A stretch of DNA of 45,450 bases from an uncultured Alistipes sp. (GCA_944320665.1 CALUII010000013.1:1-45450); one strand, 5' to 3'. Shown: positions 34,267 to 42,675, counted from the stretch's first letter. Notes: a model not told the origin generated them from the sequence alone. Program-made: numbers and translations.

Positions 34267-34778
34267 CGTTTCGAGGTTTTAATGGTGGTGAGAGGCTCTT
34301 CGGGTATGATGATCCACAGCAGGATGTAGACCCAGATCGACAGGCCGCCCAGGAAGATCAGCAGCAGCGTGACGATGCGGACGATCGTCGTGTCGATGGC
34401 GAAAAATTCGCCCAGGCCGCCGCAGATCCCGGCGATGGAGCGGTCCGTGCGTGAGCGATAGAGTTTGCGTGGTGCCTCGGGCGGGGTGCCGGCGGCGTGC
34501 TCGCTGTCGGAGCGCCGCTCGCCGAAGTCGGCCGGTGCGCCCATCTGGAGCATGGCATCGCGTACGATGGTCAGGGTGATGACGCGCAGGGGGTTGTTGC
34601 CGGTCCTTTCGCGGAAGAGTTCGGCCAGTCGGGTCTCGATGTCGGCCAGTGTTTCGGTGCGTTCGTCGGGCGAAAGCCGGTCGGCAATGTCGTCGAGGTA
34701 GCTCTTCAGGGTGTCGTACGCATTCGTTTCGAAGGCGAAGGCCTGCGATCCGATGTTTGCGTTGATGGTCTTTTCCAT
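34263..34778 (-). CDS. PspC-domain membrane protein, short form
   Basis: First gene of the operon. The 171 residues comprise a soluble N-terminal region (about 1-85: AYDTLKSYLDDIADRLSPDE, DIETRLAELFRER) paralogous to the start of the long PspC protein, then a PspC domain (RKLYRSRTDRSIAGICGGLG, FFAIDTTIVRIVTLLLIF) ending in a second helix (SIWVYILLWIIIPEE). It looks like the core from which the 428-residue version was extended. The start follows a consensus-like promoter by about 50 bases. Confidence 0.88.
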   Translation of the reverse strand: MEKTINANIGSQAFAFETNAYDTLKSYLDDIADRLSPDERTETLADIETRLAELFRERTGNNPLRVITLTIVRDAMLQMGAPADFGERRSDSEHAAGTPPEAPRKLYRSRTDRSIAGICGGLGEFFAIDTTIVRIVTLLLIFLGGLSIWVYILLWIIIPEEPLTTIKTSKR

Positions 34779-34827
34779 GGTGTGTTGGATGTTGTGAAGC
34801 GTCGCTGCTTCGGGTTCCTTTTCGATG

Positions 34828-34858
34828 CAAAGATAAAAATAAATTTAATACTTTGCAA
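34828..34858 (-). promoter_or_regulatory. Promoter of the PspC-PadR-GIN operon
   Basis: On the minus strand TTGC (34855-34858), a 19-base A/T-rich spacer and TATCTTTG (34828-34835), a full -7 match. A PadR operator would be expected around here, but I could not pick out a clear palindrome. Confidence 0.7.
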
Positions 34859-35003
34859 TACATAATAGTGTTTTTTACTCTTGTTCTTTGTTTAAAACAA
34901 ATGTGCCGGATGGTTTCTGCGCTGGTGATGAGCGTTTTCCCTTGAATAAACAGGTGGAAATATTTTTGCCCGATGAAAAAAAAATTAAAAAAATGTGCGA
35001 AAG

Positions 35004-35035
35004 TTTGGCCGAAAGGAAAACTTTACATATCTTTG
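35004..35035 (+). promoter_or_regulatory. Perfect consensus promoter with no protein gene downstream
   Basis: TTTG (35004-35007), a 20-base spacer and TATCTTTG (35028-35035) match the housekeeping consensus exactly. Transcription would begin near 35042 and meet a strong terminator at 35137-35154, so the product is a short RNA. Confidence 0.85.
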
Positions 35036-35041
35036 CTTCCA

Positions 35042-35154
35042 GAAATCAAGGAACGGTCGATCCGTTCGATACGATAATCTTTTTTCGCAGCAACAGATCC
35101 TGACTTCGTCAGGTGGTGAAGAGGCGCACCAACCCCCTGTTGCTGCTTTTTTTT
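35042..35154 (+). ncRNA. Candidate small structured RNA (about 113 nt)
   Basis: No sensible open frame lies between the promoter and terminator. Predicted structure: hairpin 1, GAACGG/CCGTTC with loop TCGAT (35051-35067); a U-rich single-stranded linker ending TCTTTTTTCG; then a 10-bp closing stem GCAGCAACAG/CTGTTGCTGC (35087-35096 with 35137-35146). The closing stem holds two inner hairpins, CCTGAC-TTC-GTCAGG (35099-35113) and TGGTG/CACCA (35114-35131), and is followed by eight T (35147-35154). The closing stem plus T8 acts as terminator. I do not recognise 6S, 4.5S, tmRNA or RNase P signatures. The U-rich linker could pair with mRNA targets. Confidence 0.65.
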
Positions 35155-35384
35155 GTCTTTTCCCGAACCCTGTTTTTTTGTTGCAGTGAGGTTGCACAGG
35201 CGCGTTGTGTCCTGTGCAGGAGCGTTTTGCGCGAAGCGGTCGGATGCGCTCTGTGAGAGAATCGGGCAGCGTGATGAGGGAGGGGGATGAAGGCATTCCG
35301 GAGCAGGCGATCGATTCGGGTGCGGTCGCAAAGTGGTGACAGACGGAAGTCAGGAACGGTGGGGGATGAGTCGCCGGATATAAT

Positions 35385-35421
35385 AAAAAAAGGGGAGAAC
35401 CGCTCCTCTTCGATCCTCCCC
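35385..35421 (-). terminator. Terminator downstream of the surface lipoprotein gene
   Basis: On the minus strand GGGGAG (35416-35421) pairs with CTCCCC (35392-35397) around a purine-rich loop, followed by TTTTTTTATTATA. It lies about 140 bases past the stop at 35557. Confidence 0.7.
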
Positions 35422-35556
35422 AGCCACAAGGGGCAAAAACAACTTGTGCGTCAATACATCTTCAATCCCATTTCGGCATCTTCTGCGTATCCCTTGTGGT
35501 GTGTTGGTTAACGGCAGCCGGAAGAGGCGTCTCCGGCCACCGTGAAAATTGGTTGC

Positions 35557-36240
35557 TTAGTCGGCATTCTTGACGATGAAGACTACGTTCTTCGTCTCGA
35601 CCTTCTTGGCCCACGAGCCACGGGTCTCCTCGACGCTGTACTTGTAGGTCATCTTCACCGGAATCGTAACCTCGATCTCGTAAGCGAGCTCGGCATCGCT
35701 TGCCGAAACCGTGAGCACGCCATCAGCCAGCGTCAGACGGCTGAAGTCGATCGTGTTGTCCTCGACGAAGCTCTCGCCCTTCTTCACCTTGTAGACGGGG
35801 GTGCCGTACTCGACTGCGAAGCCGTATACCGGTTCGCTTGCTGCACCGGTTGCCACGGCACCGTTCTCGGTCCAGGCCGTTCCGCTGTACGTACCCGGGT
35901 TGATGACGTTCAGGTCGTAGATATCCTTCAGCGTGACACCGTTGAGGGCACCCATCGTGGCGGCCGTGTTCCGCTTAACCGATACGATGTTGCGTCCGTC
36001 GGTCGTATCCTGCATCCATTTCGAGTAGTCGATCGGGTTCACCAGACGTACCTCGAAGGTCTTGCGATCCATCAGAACGCCCTCTACCGTCATTTCGGCC
36101 GTTACCGTAACCTTGTCGAGCGCGCAGCCGTTCCAGTTGAGAATGGCTTCCGACACCGTCGGGTAGGTGAACGTTGCCTCGGTGTATCCGGCCGGAGCGT
36201 CGGCGAGCGTGTAGGTTACCTGAACCGTTGCACCGTCGGT
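35557..36240 (-). pseudogene. C-terminal continuation of surface lipoprotein, past an in-frame TAG
   Basis: This stretch stays open in the same frame as the gene at 36241-39054, from the base after its TAG (36241-36243) to a stop at 35557: 227 codons. It begins TDGATVQVTYTLADAPAGYT and keeps the composition and beta-strand rhythm of the upstream protein, ending KYSVEETRGSWAKKVETKN and a final VFIVKNAD strand. The first internal ATG (36156, MSEAILNWNGCALDK) lies mid-strand with no sign of its own promoter. A CAG-to-TAG change would explain the stop. It is expressed only if the TAG is read through or is an error. Confidence 0.75.
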
Positions 36241-39054
36241 CTAGTTGGCCTTGTAGCCGTTGGCGAGGTTGACGTTGGCTACCTCGAACTTGCCGTTGCC
36301 GCGGGTTCCGTACGCCTTCATGTAGTAGGGCTCGGCATCCGTGAAGAGGTCGGTACCCTTCATCAGGTAGTAGTTGTTGTCCTTCGAGATGGTCACAGCG
36401 CCCGTGAGGTTCAGGTTGAACGATGCATCGGCTACGGACAGTGCAATGCCCTTGGGAGCCGTGTAGGTGTAGGATGCCTGCTGCTCGAAGTCGACGAGGG
36501 CGTTCTTGAAGAAGGCCCAGAGCGAACCGTTATTTTCGATGCGCAGACCCGAGAACTTATTCGTGTTGACGAAGACGTCCTTGTTCTCGAAGTTGTTCTT
36601 GGCACTCTTCATGAAGGCCTCGAAGTTATCAACCGAGCCGAAGCGGGCTTCGCAAACCTCCTTGTTGGCATTGTATACAGCCGTGTAGAGATCGTCGGTG
36701 ATGACTACCTTCAGGTTCTCGCCGTTGACCGTGTAGGTTGCCTTCGGCATGTCGATTGCGTAGGTCATGTTGTCCAGACCGTTGATGGTGATCTCACCCT
36801 TCAGCGTAACCATGGCCGTGGTCGATACGTTGACATCGGCCGATACGGCCAGTTTGCCCGAACCGTTGGCGTAGTTCTCGATCGTGTAGCGCAGGTGCTT
36901 CGAATCTTCGGTGCCCGAGTAGGGATCGCCCTCGCCCGAAGCCTTGACCGTGAGACCCGTGAGGGTTCCCTCTACCGTCTCAACCTCCCAGGTGGCGCTC
37001 GCCCAATCAAGAGCCTTGAACTGATCGGCCGTCAGAATGGCCTCGCCCTCGTTGTCGAAGCGTACGGCATCCGACAGGTACTTCTTGCTGTTGCTGTAAC
37101 CGTAGTTCTCCGAGTTAACCGTATAGGCATAGGTCCAGTCGATCTGGGCGTTGATGCCTTCGATCGTACCCAGCAGCTCACGCGTGATGTGGAGGTTGGC
37201 CGTGTACTCCTTCTCGGTCTCGCTGCTGCTCTTCTTGACGAGCTGCTTGGCACCCTCGACCTCGATGCTTACATAGAGCTTGCCGGTATCGGTAATCGTC
37301 TTGCCGATGTTGCCCTCGACAGCCTTCGACAGGCCAACCGTTACGCGTGCGTCGGCATCGCTCTCGGGGTCTTCGGGATTCAGAGCCAGGTCGGTTGCGT
37401 CGTTCGTCGTGAAGCTCGTGCGGTTCAGGACGGGCTCGGCCGACGGCGTGTAGTCCCAGTTGTACTTTTCGGCAGCCTGGTCGAGCGAGATCAGCTCTGC
37501 CGTAGCCTCTTCATATACGTAGATGTACTTCGTTTCGTCAAACAGTTTGTATGCCTGCGTGAGGTTGTTGTACTCCAGGTTGTACTCAATCGCTGTCGGG
37601 CACTTCGTGTACGAACCGTCCTCCTGTACCTCGGCCAGAACGATCCGGTCGAAGATGTCGTTCTTGTCGTTTCCCTTGGTCGGGATGTAGGCCGTCGTGT
37701 ACTCGACACCGGTGTTGATCTCCTCGTTGGACTCCTCGGTCTCGCCCGGCTTCGTGGCCGACGACTCGTTGCGTACGCGCAGCGCTACGGAGTAGGTTTC
37801 GTTCGTGCTCGGATAGGTGTAATTCGTGCTTACGAGCATCGAGATCTTGCCCTCCTCGGTGTACTCGACCTCACCCTCGATCGTGAAGGCTACGTCGTTG
37901 GCACGCGTTACCTTTTCGGGCAGGAACTCCAGTACGATCTCTCCGGCGTTGTATCCTTCGGCGATGGCCTGGGCCAGCGATGCGGGCGATACGCGGAAGG
38001 TCATCGTAGCCTTGCGGCCGGCATCCTTCGTCAGCGAAACCTCGCCCAGCGTGTAGCCGCCGAAGTTGGCCTCGCCGTCGGCCGTCGTCGGTACGTAGAC
38101 CAGCGACTGGATGCGGTTGGCCAGGTCTCCTACGGCCACCCAAAGCTGCGAAATGTTGGCTGCATACTGCTTGAAGGTCGCCTCGAGGTCGTTCGTCTCG
38201 AGCCACGTGATGTTGGCCTCCGTGACGTTGGCAGCCGTATCGCTGTCGGGCTGGGCGGCGTCGTCGATCAGCTTGTTGATCAACTGCGTCAGCTGGGCGT
38301 TGGCCTCGGTGAGCTGGGCGTTGATCTTGCTGTCCAGCTCGGTATACTTCACGTAGGTCTGATCGGCCGTGGTCGTGGTGACGTAGCCGGTCAGCATGTC
38401 CGTGGTGACGTAGTTGGCCAGCAGCTCAGCCTTCCAATCCTCGCCCAGCAGGCCGAGGATTGCCTCCTGCATGTCGCTGTTGTCGGTGTTGATCTGGCCG
38501 ATGACTGCCGTGATGACCTTGTTGATGTCATCCTGCGAAATCTCGGTGTTCAGGCCGTCGAGTGCATCCTGGATGGCGTCGGCCACCTCGGTGTCGATGG
38601 CACCCCAAAGGTCATATGCGGCAATCTGAGTGTCGAAAATATCGGCAATTTCCTCGCTGGTCCACTGCTTGATCGAGCCCAGTTTCGTGTCGATCAGGCT
38701 CTCGATCTCGGCCTTCTTCTGGTAGCCCAGTTCGGCGATTTTGGAATCCAGGCCCGTCGTGGTGACGTATGCGGCCAGTTCCTGAGTCAGAGCGTCCGAA
38801 GTAACGTACTTGGCCAGTTCGCTCGTGAGGGCGTCCTGCGTGACGTACTTGGTGAAGTCGATGCCCTCAAGCTTCTGCTGCAATGCCGCAACGGCATTCT
38901 GATCCGCCTTGAGAGCCACCTGACCCGAAAGATTCTCGATCTTTTGGTTCAGACTGTCGATGTCGTCATCGTAGTCCTTGCACGATGTCGACATCATTCC
39001 CGATGCCGCCACTGCTGCCGACATCAGAAACACTTTCAGAAGATGTTTTTTCAT
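36241..39054 (-). CDS. Large surface lipoprotein, ended early by in-frame TAG
   Basis: 937 residues to the TAG; 1165 if it is read through. The N-terminus MKKHLLKVFLMSAAVAASGM leads to a lipobox (MSTSC, Cys25) followed by KDYDDDIDSLNQKIENL, an acidic lipoprotein-export-like patch and a coiled coil typical of large Bacteroidales surface lipoproteins. Residues 30-300 are heptad-rich and contain repeated units of the form xYVTxDxLTxELAxYV, at about 70-100 and again at 215-235. The rest is Thr/Asn/Glu-rich beta structure of probable immunoglobulin-like domains. The ligand is unknown. Upstream lies a candidate invertible promoter in the non-productive orientation. Confidence 0.85.
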   Translation of the reverse strand: MKKHLLKVFLMSAAVAASGMMSTSCKDYDDDIDSLNQKIENLSGQVALKADQNAVAALQQKLEGIDFTKYVTQDALTSELAKYVTSDALTQELAAYVTTTGLDSKIAELGYQKKAEIESLIDTKLGSIKQWTSEEIADIFDTQIAAYDLWGAIDTEVADAIQDALDGLNTEISQDDINKVITAVIGQINTDNSDMQEAILGLLGEDWKAELLANYVTTDMLTGYVTTTTADQTYVKYTELDSKINAQLTEANAQLTQLINKLIDDAAQPDSDTAANVTEANITWLETNDLEATFKQYAANISQLWVAVGDLANRIQSLVYVPTTADGEANFGGYTLGEVSLTKDAGRKATMTFRVSPASLAQAIAEGYNAGEIVLEFLPEKVTRANDVAFTIEGEVEYTEEGKISMLVSTNYTYPSTNETYSVALRVRNESSATKPGETEESNEEINTGVEYTTAYIPTKGNDKNDIFDRIVLAEVQEDGSYTKCPTAIEYNLEYNNLTQAYKLFDETKYIYVYEEATAELISLDQAAEKYNWDYTPSAEPVLNRTSFTTNDATDLALNPEDPESDADARVTVGLSKAVEGNIGKTITDTGKLYVSIEVEGAKQLVKKSSSETEKEYTANLHITRELLGTIEGINAQIDWTYAYTVNSENYGYSNSKKYLSDAVRFDNEGEAILTADQFKALDWASATWEVETVEGTLTGLTVKASGEGDPYSGTEDSKHLRYTIENYANGSGKLAVSADVNVSTTAMVTLKGEITINGLDNMTYAIDMPKATYTVNGENLKVVITDDLYTAVYNANKEVCEARFGSVDNFEAFMKSAKNNFENKDVFVNTNKFSGLRIENNGSLWAFFKNALVDFEQQASYTYTAPKGIALSVADASFNLNLTGAVTISKDNNYYLMKGTDLFTDAEPYYMKAYGTRGNGKFEVANVNLANGYKAN

Positions 39055-39180
39055 AAAAATAAAGTTAATAGAAATGAAGAATTAGAAAATCGATGTTGTT
39101 CTCTCTCTGTTTGTTAGGTTGTGTGTTTTATATGGTACTGCATGTGGTGTTTTGGTTTTCTCCGATCGTTGTTTCGAGCC

Positions 39181-39197
39181 GTCTCTTTGAAAGAGAC
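39181..39197. repeat. Left inverted repeat of candidate invertible segment
   Basis: GTCTCTTTGAAAGAGAC, itself palindromic around a central G. It matches the reverse complement of the copy at 39473-39489 at 16 of 17 positions (15 of 17 in direct orientation), so the pair is best read as inverted. Confidence 0.8.
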
Positions 39198-39423
39198 GAA
39201 TGGAACGATGAAGTAGCGTGTCAATGAGTATTATAATGTGTCGTTTTGTTGTGCGGCAGACCTTGTGAAAGAGGATTTGTCAAACAAAATTATGCGTGAA
39301 AAAGTTGCTTTTCGCAGTTTGATACGAGGCGCAAAATGACAACACGAGAGATCTCTCTCGCGCAATAAAAGGGGCTGATATATCGAAAAAAAGACGGAGA
39401 AAGTCGAAGATTTTCAGAATTTA

Positions 39424-39455
39424 TTTGGTGATTTGATTCAAACGCACTACATTTG
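39424..39455 (+). promoter_or_regulatory. Perfect promoter inside the invertible segment, facing away
   Basis: TTTG (39424-39427), a 20-base spacer and TACATTTG (39448-39455). As oriented it would transcribe across the right inverted repeat into 39490-39908, where no convincing gene is found. Confidence 0.8.
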
Positions 39456-39472
39456 TGGACGAATATTATGCA

Positions 39473-39489
39473 GTCTCTTTCAAAGAGAT
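39473..39489. repeat. Right inverted repeat of candidate invertible segment
   Basis: GTCTCTTTCAAAGAGAT. Central base C versus G in the left copy, and a final T that pairs with the single mismatch, set its orientation as inverted relative to 39181-39197. Confidence 0.8.
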
Positions 39490-39908
39490 AGGGCGTTTCT
39501 GCTCGATAAACTCTTTCTTTCTTCGTATTATTTATGATACCGTCAGGCTCTGTTGAACCGGAACGGTTGCTTTTTCTGTTGGAGCAGCTCGGAGTGAGAT
39601 ATCTCTATACGGAGGCACCATGCCGTCGGAAATTTCCGGGGAACAGCTGACGTCCGTTTTTTTGAGTGCCGGGAATCTGTTGAATCGTGGGGGCGTGATG
39701 TGGGATGAGGCGGTGGGCGCTCGAAGCGGGATGCCCCCGCAAAGGGGCGTTTGAATGGACCGCATGCTGCGGTGCGTCGGGTTCGGACTGGAGGGGGCTG
39801 GTCGGAGCATCAAACGTCAGGAGAGGAATGCTCGCTGCAGAGCATCCCTCTCCGATACGATGGTGTTGAAGCTGTGAGTGTGAAGGGGCCTTCCGCTTGG
39901 GGGGGTGG
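39490..39908. other. Stretch without a supported gene
   Basis: The only plus-strand frame close to the promoter at 39424 is a 38-codon one (39534-39650, MIPSGSVEPERLLFLLEQLG...), without family resemblance or a visible ribosome-binding site. It could be a short leader peptide or the stub of a lost gene. A hairpin at 39820-39853 probably ends the ars operon coming from the right. Confidence 0.5.
39820..39853 (-). terminator. Terminator-like hairpin after the ars operon
   Basis: A 14-position stem with one A-C mismatch (39820-39833 with 39840-39853) and loop GCTGCA, 56 bases beyond the last stop codon at 39909. The following U-tract is weak. Confidence 0.55.
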
Positions 39909-40817
39909 TTACAGCAGGAGGTTGAACAGGTAGCCGGTCACCACGGCCGTGAGAAAGATCATCAGTACGATCAGGAAGACCAGTCTTTTCCGGAATATGC
40001 TCGCCAGCAGCGTCATTTCGGGGATGGCCATCCCCGCGCCGCCGATAATCAACGAGATTACGGCTCCGATACCCATCCCTTTCTCCATCAGCGCCAGTCC
40101 GATCGGGATTGCCGTTTCGGCGCGAATGTAGAGCGGAATGCCCAGTAGGGCGGCAACCGGGACCGCATAGGGATTATCCGGGCCGGCGGCCTGCATGACC
40201 AGCTCCTGGGGCATGTAGCCATATATGCCTGCACCCAGGGCTACTCCGATAAGCAGGTAGCCCAGGATGGGGCGCAGATCGCCCCAGGCGTGAATAAAGG
40301 CCGTCTTCAGTTTCCCGGTGAACGTGTGCCGGTTCGGATTGCTCGCGTCGTCTCCACAGTAACAGCAGGAGGTGGGTTTGAGGCGCAGGTCCCGAATGTA
40401 TTTCTGGGCCCCCGCTTTCTGAAGAGCGTATCCGAACCACACCGAACACACAAAGGCTACGACGAAGTAGATGGTCATGGCCTTTATGCCGACCAAGGCT
40501 CCGAGCATCCCGAGGATGATCGGGTTCAGCAGCGGTGAGGCGATCAGAAAGGAGATGCTCGCTCCGAACGGTACGCCGGCGTGCAGCAGACCGACGGTCA
40601 TCGGAATGGTCGAACAGGCGCAGAACGGAGTCAGGGCGCCGAAGCCTGCGGCGATCACATGGCCGAAGATCCCCGTGCGTGAGAGTTTCCGGCGGATTTT
40701 CTCTTTCGGGACGTACATCAGAATGATCTCGACCAACGTGCTGATCAACAAAAATAGTGCGATCAGTTCGCCGGTCAGGAGGATAAAGTACCGTAGGGTT
40801 TCTGTGAAGGTATGCAT
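39909..40817 (-). CDS. ArsP-type permease (short form), last gene of ars operon
   Basis: A 302-residue membrane protein with about eight helices, of the permease family PF03773 (ArsP/DUF318). The conserved cysteine motif after the second helix block reads TPFCACSTIPMTVGLLHAGV, and the matching second-half motif reads GIPLYIRAETAIPIGLALME. A cytoplasmic loop holds further cysteines (SCCYCGDDA, about residues 145-155) that may bind metal or metalloid. Family members export organic trivalent arsenicals or Cu/Zn; which applies here is unknown. A run of nine G (40833-40841) lies just upstream of the start, between this gene and the frameshifted thioredoxin gene. Confidence 0.85.
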   Translation of the reverse strand: MHTFTETLRYFILLTGELIALFLLISTLVEIILMYVPKEKIRRKLSRTGIFGHVIAAGFGALTPFCACSTIPMTVGLLHAGVPFGASISFLIASPLLNPIILGMLGALVGIKAMTIYFVVAFVCSVWFGYALQKAGAQKYIRDLRLKPTSCCYCGDDASNPNRHTFTGKLKTAFIHAWGDLRPILGYLLIGVALGAGIYGYMPQELVMQAAGPDNPYAVPVAALLGIPLYIRAETAIPIGLALMEKGMGIGAVISLIIGGAGMAIPEMTLLASIFRKRLVFLIVLMIFLTAVVTGYLFNLLL

Positions 40818-40883
40818 CGGTCTCTTGTTTTCGGGGGGGGGCGGCGGTTGACCTGCTGTGTCGCGAGGTCCCGCGGCCGGCCT

Positions 40884-41338
40884 CTATCTGAAATGTTTGG
40901 CTAGCTCCTCGGCTGAAATGTAGCCGTTGTGTCTGTAGTATTCGGCTCCGCTTCGGCCAGCAGCACCTGTGTCGGGATGGTGGCGATACCGAAGTATTCG
41001 GCCAGTTCCTGATTCTCTTTCCGCGAGACATTCACGAAGACGACTTGGACCCGACCTGCATGTTGCGTACGGACGGTCTCCATGACGCGTTCCATTTGTC
41101 GGCAGGCGCTGCATCCCGTCGAGCCGAACTCCAGAAACGTGCACGAATACGGCAGTTGGTTCTGCCGGTAGTCATACCGTGCCGCGATCTGTTCGGCGAG
41201 CGATCTCTTTGCGCTGTCGGACAGCTGCATCGTCCGGCTGCGGGAGAGGTAGTCGACCAGATCGCCTCGGAATAGGATCAGCGCGGCAAGGAAGAGTCCG
41301 ATGGCGACGAGGCCGAGGTAAGTTCCGTATTTTTTCAT
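40884..41338 (-). pseudogene. Thioredoxin-like protein with one-base deletion near the C-terminus
   Basis: The start MKKYGTYLGLVAIGLFLAAL is a membrane anchor or signal; residues 68-110 are a thioredoxin fold with CxxC in GSTGCSACRQMERVME and the cis-Pro motif IATIPTQVLL. The native frame then runs into an unlikely tail (AEAEPNTTDTTATFQPRS, stop at 40901). In the next frame the expected thioredoxin ending GAEYYRHNGYISAEELAKHF is present down to a stop at 40884. Restoring a single base near 40956-40958 gives VLLDRSGAEYYRHNGYISAE. The stop region of the permease before it overlaps the start by four bases. Confidence 0.8.
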
Positions 41339-42675
41339 AGCAGATTACCGAATACGAATCCCGACAGGGTGGCCATGACGATGACCAGTGCCACGTAGAC
41401 TACGGTTTTCTTTGTCCCCAATACGCCGCGGATGACCAGCATGTTGGGCAGCGAGAGCGACGGTCCGGCCAGCAGCAGTGCCAGGGCCGGTCCCTTGCCC
41501 ATGCCCGAGGCCAGCAGCCCCTGGATGATGGGAACCTCGGTCAGCGTAGCAAAGTACATGAAGGCGCCGGTGAAGCTGGCGAAAAAGTTCGACAGCAGTG
41601 AGTTGCCCCCGACGGCCCATTCGATCCAACGGTTCGGAACGATGCCCGCGATGGCCGTCTGATCGTGCGTGGAGCCCAGAAGGAAGCCGGCCGTAATGAC
41701 ACCCACGGCCAGCAGCGGCAGGATCTGTTTGGCAAAGCCCCATGCCGAGAGCGCCCATTCGCGGTTTTCCTCATTCCGTTTGTCGAGGAGCAGGATCAGG
41801 GCGAGCGAGGCGATGGCCACGACCATCGGTACGAGCGGCACGAGCTTCGCGTTGTCGATGAAGAGGTTGGCCAGCACGACCGAGGCTGCTGTAGCCGCAG
41901 CGCCCAGGGCCACCCACCGCAGGCGGAGCCGCAGAATCTTCACGAGCGACCAGCACAGTGTGAGCGACAGGGCTCCGGTGATGTACCACTTGTAGGTGAA
42001 GAGGGTCCACCACACGCCGCGGTCCGATGCGGCCGGAGCGCCCCAGTTGGCGAAGACGAGGATCAGCACCAGCGTGAAGAAGTGGAGCGAGGTTTGCCAC
42101 ATCGGCCGCTTTTCGGGAGGCGGGACGATGTTCATCTGCTCCTCGCGTTTGGCCCGCTCCTCCTTGCGGAAGATGAACGACATCAGCAACCCGATGACCA
42201 CCGAAAAGAGTACGGCGCCGACCGTCCGGGCGATACCCAGCTCGATGCCCAGAATCCGGGCCGTGAGGATGATCGAGAGGATGCTGATCGCTGGCCCCGA
42301 ATAGAGGAAGGCGATGGCCGGACCCAACCCCGCGCCGCGCTTGTAGATGCTCGTGAAGAGCGGCAGAATCGTGCAGGAGCAGACGGCGAGAATGCCGCCC
42401 GAGATGGCCGCCACGCTGTACGACAGCCACTTTTTGGCATTGGCCCCGAAGTATTTGAGGACGGATCCCTGGCTGACGAAGACGGCGATCACGCCGGCGA
42501 TGAAGAAAGCCGGCAGCAGGCACAGGATGACATGCTCGCGGGCATACCATCGGGCCAGATCGAGCGTTGCGTCAATGGCCGTCATGAAACGCTCGCTGCC
42601 GAGCGGCAGGAAGAAGACGCCCGCAAAGACGAGGATAATCCACACAAGGATTTTTAATTCCCTTTTGGTATCCAT
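41335..42675 (-). CDS. ArsP-type permease (long form)
   Basis: A 446-residue transporter with 10-12 helices, of the same PF03773 family as the shorter permease at 39909. Its first-half motif is AVCSCTILPLFTSIYKRGAG, with two cysteines at the membrane face, and the second-half motif is FATLTEVPIIQGLLASGMGKG. A long cytoplasmic loop (about 168-195) is rich in charged residues. Its position between a CxxC redox protein and a thioredoxin suggests that it exports a metalloid reduced or thiolated by them. It overlaps the following thioredoxin gene by four bases. Confidence 0.88.
   Translation of the reverse strand: MDTKRELKILVWIILVFAGVFFLPLGSERFMTAIDATLDLARWYAREHVILCLLPAFFIAGVIAVFVSQGSVLKYFGANAKKWLSYSVAAISGGILAVCSCTILPLFTSIYKRGAGLGPAIAFLYSGPAISILSIILTARILGIELGIARTVGAVLFSVVIGLLMSFIFRKEERAKREEQMNIVPPPEKRPMWQTSLHFFTLVLILVFANWGAPAASDRGVWWTLFTYKWYITGALSLTLCWSLVKILRLRLRWVALGAAATAASVVLANLFIDNAKLVPLVPMVVAIASLALILLLDKRNEENREWALSAWGFAKQILPLLAVGVITAGFLLGSTHDQTAIAGIVPNRWIEWAVGGNSLLSNFFASFTGAFMYFATLTEVPIIQGLLASGMGKGPALALLLAGPSLSLPNMLVIRGVLGTKKTVVYVALVIVMATLSGFVFGNLL

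Larger units (their letters stand above)
39181..39489. other. Candidate invertible promoter segment (inverton)
   Basis: Two 17-bp inverted repeats flank 275 bases that contain no gene but hold a perfect housekeeping promoter pointing right (39424-39455). Inversion would turn that promoter toward the surface lipoprotein gene starting at 39054, with a leader of about 160 bases; no full promoter for that gene is seen in the present orientation or in 39055-39180. Invertible promoters of this size are well known in Bacteroidales surface loci. A recombinase gene is not in the window. A short palindrome, GAGAGATCTCTC, lies inside at 39345-39356. Confidence 0.6.

Noticed and set aside
35051-35154. 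Signal recognition particle (4.5S) RNA
   Set aside because: A GTCAGG precedes a purine-rich loop as in SRP RNA, but the matching AGCAG strand and GGAA tetraloop arrangement are absent, so no such call is made.
35542-39117. A 1191-codon open frame on the plus strand, antisense to the surface lipoprotein gene
   Set aside because: The product is Val/Leu/Arg/Gly-rich with no domain, no signal and no promoter. It is the mirror of a GC-rich gene with strong codon bias, while the minus strand has a lipobox and clear domains.
39534-39650. A 38-codon frame downstream of the promoter in the invertible segment
   Set aside because: No family resemblance, no ribosome-binding site and no conservation evidence available. 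Left as an unassigned possibility in the gene-free stretch.
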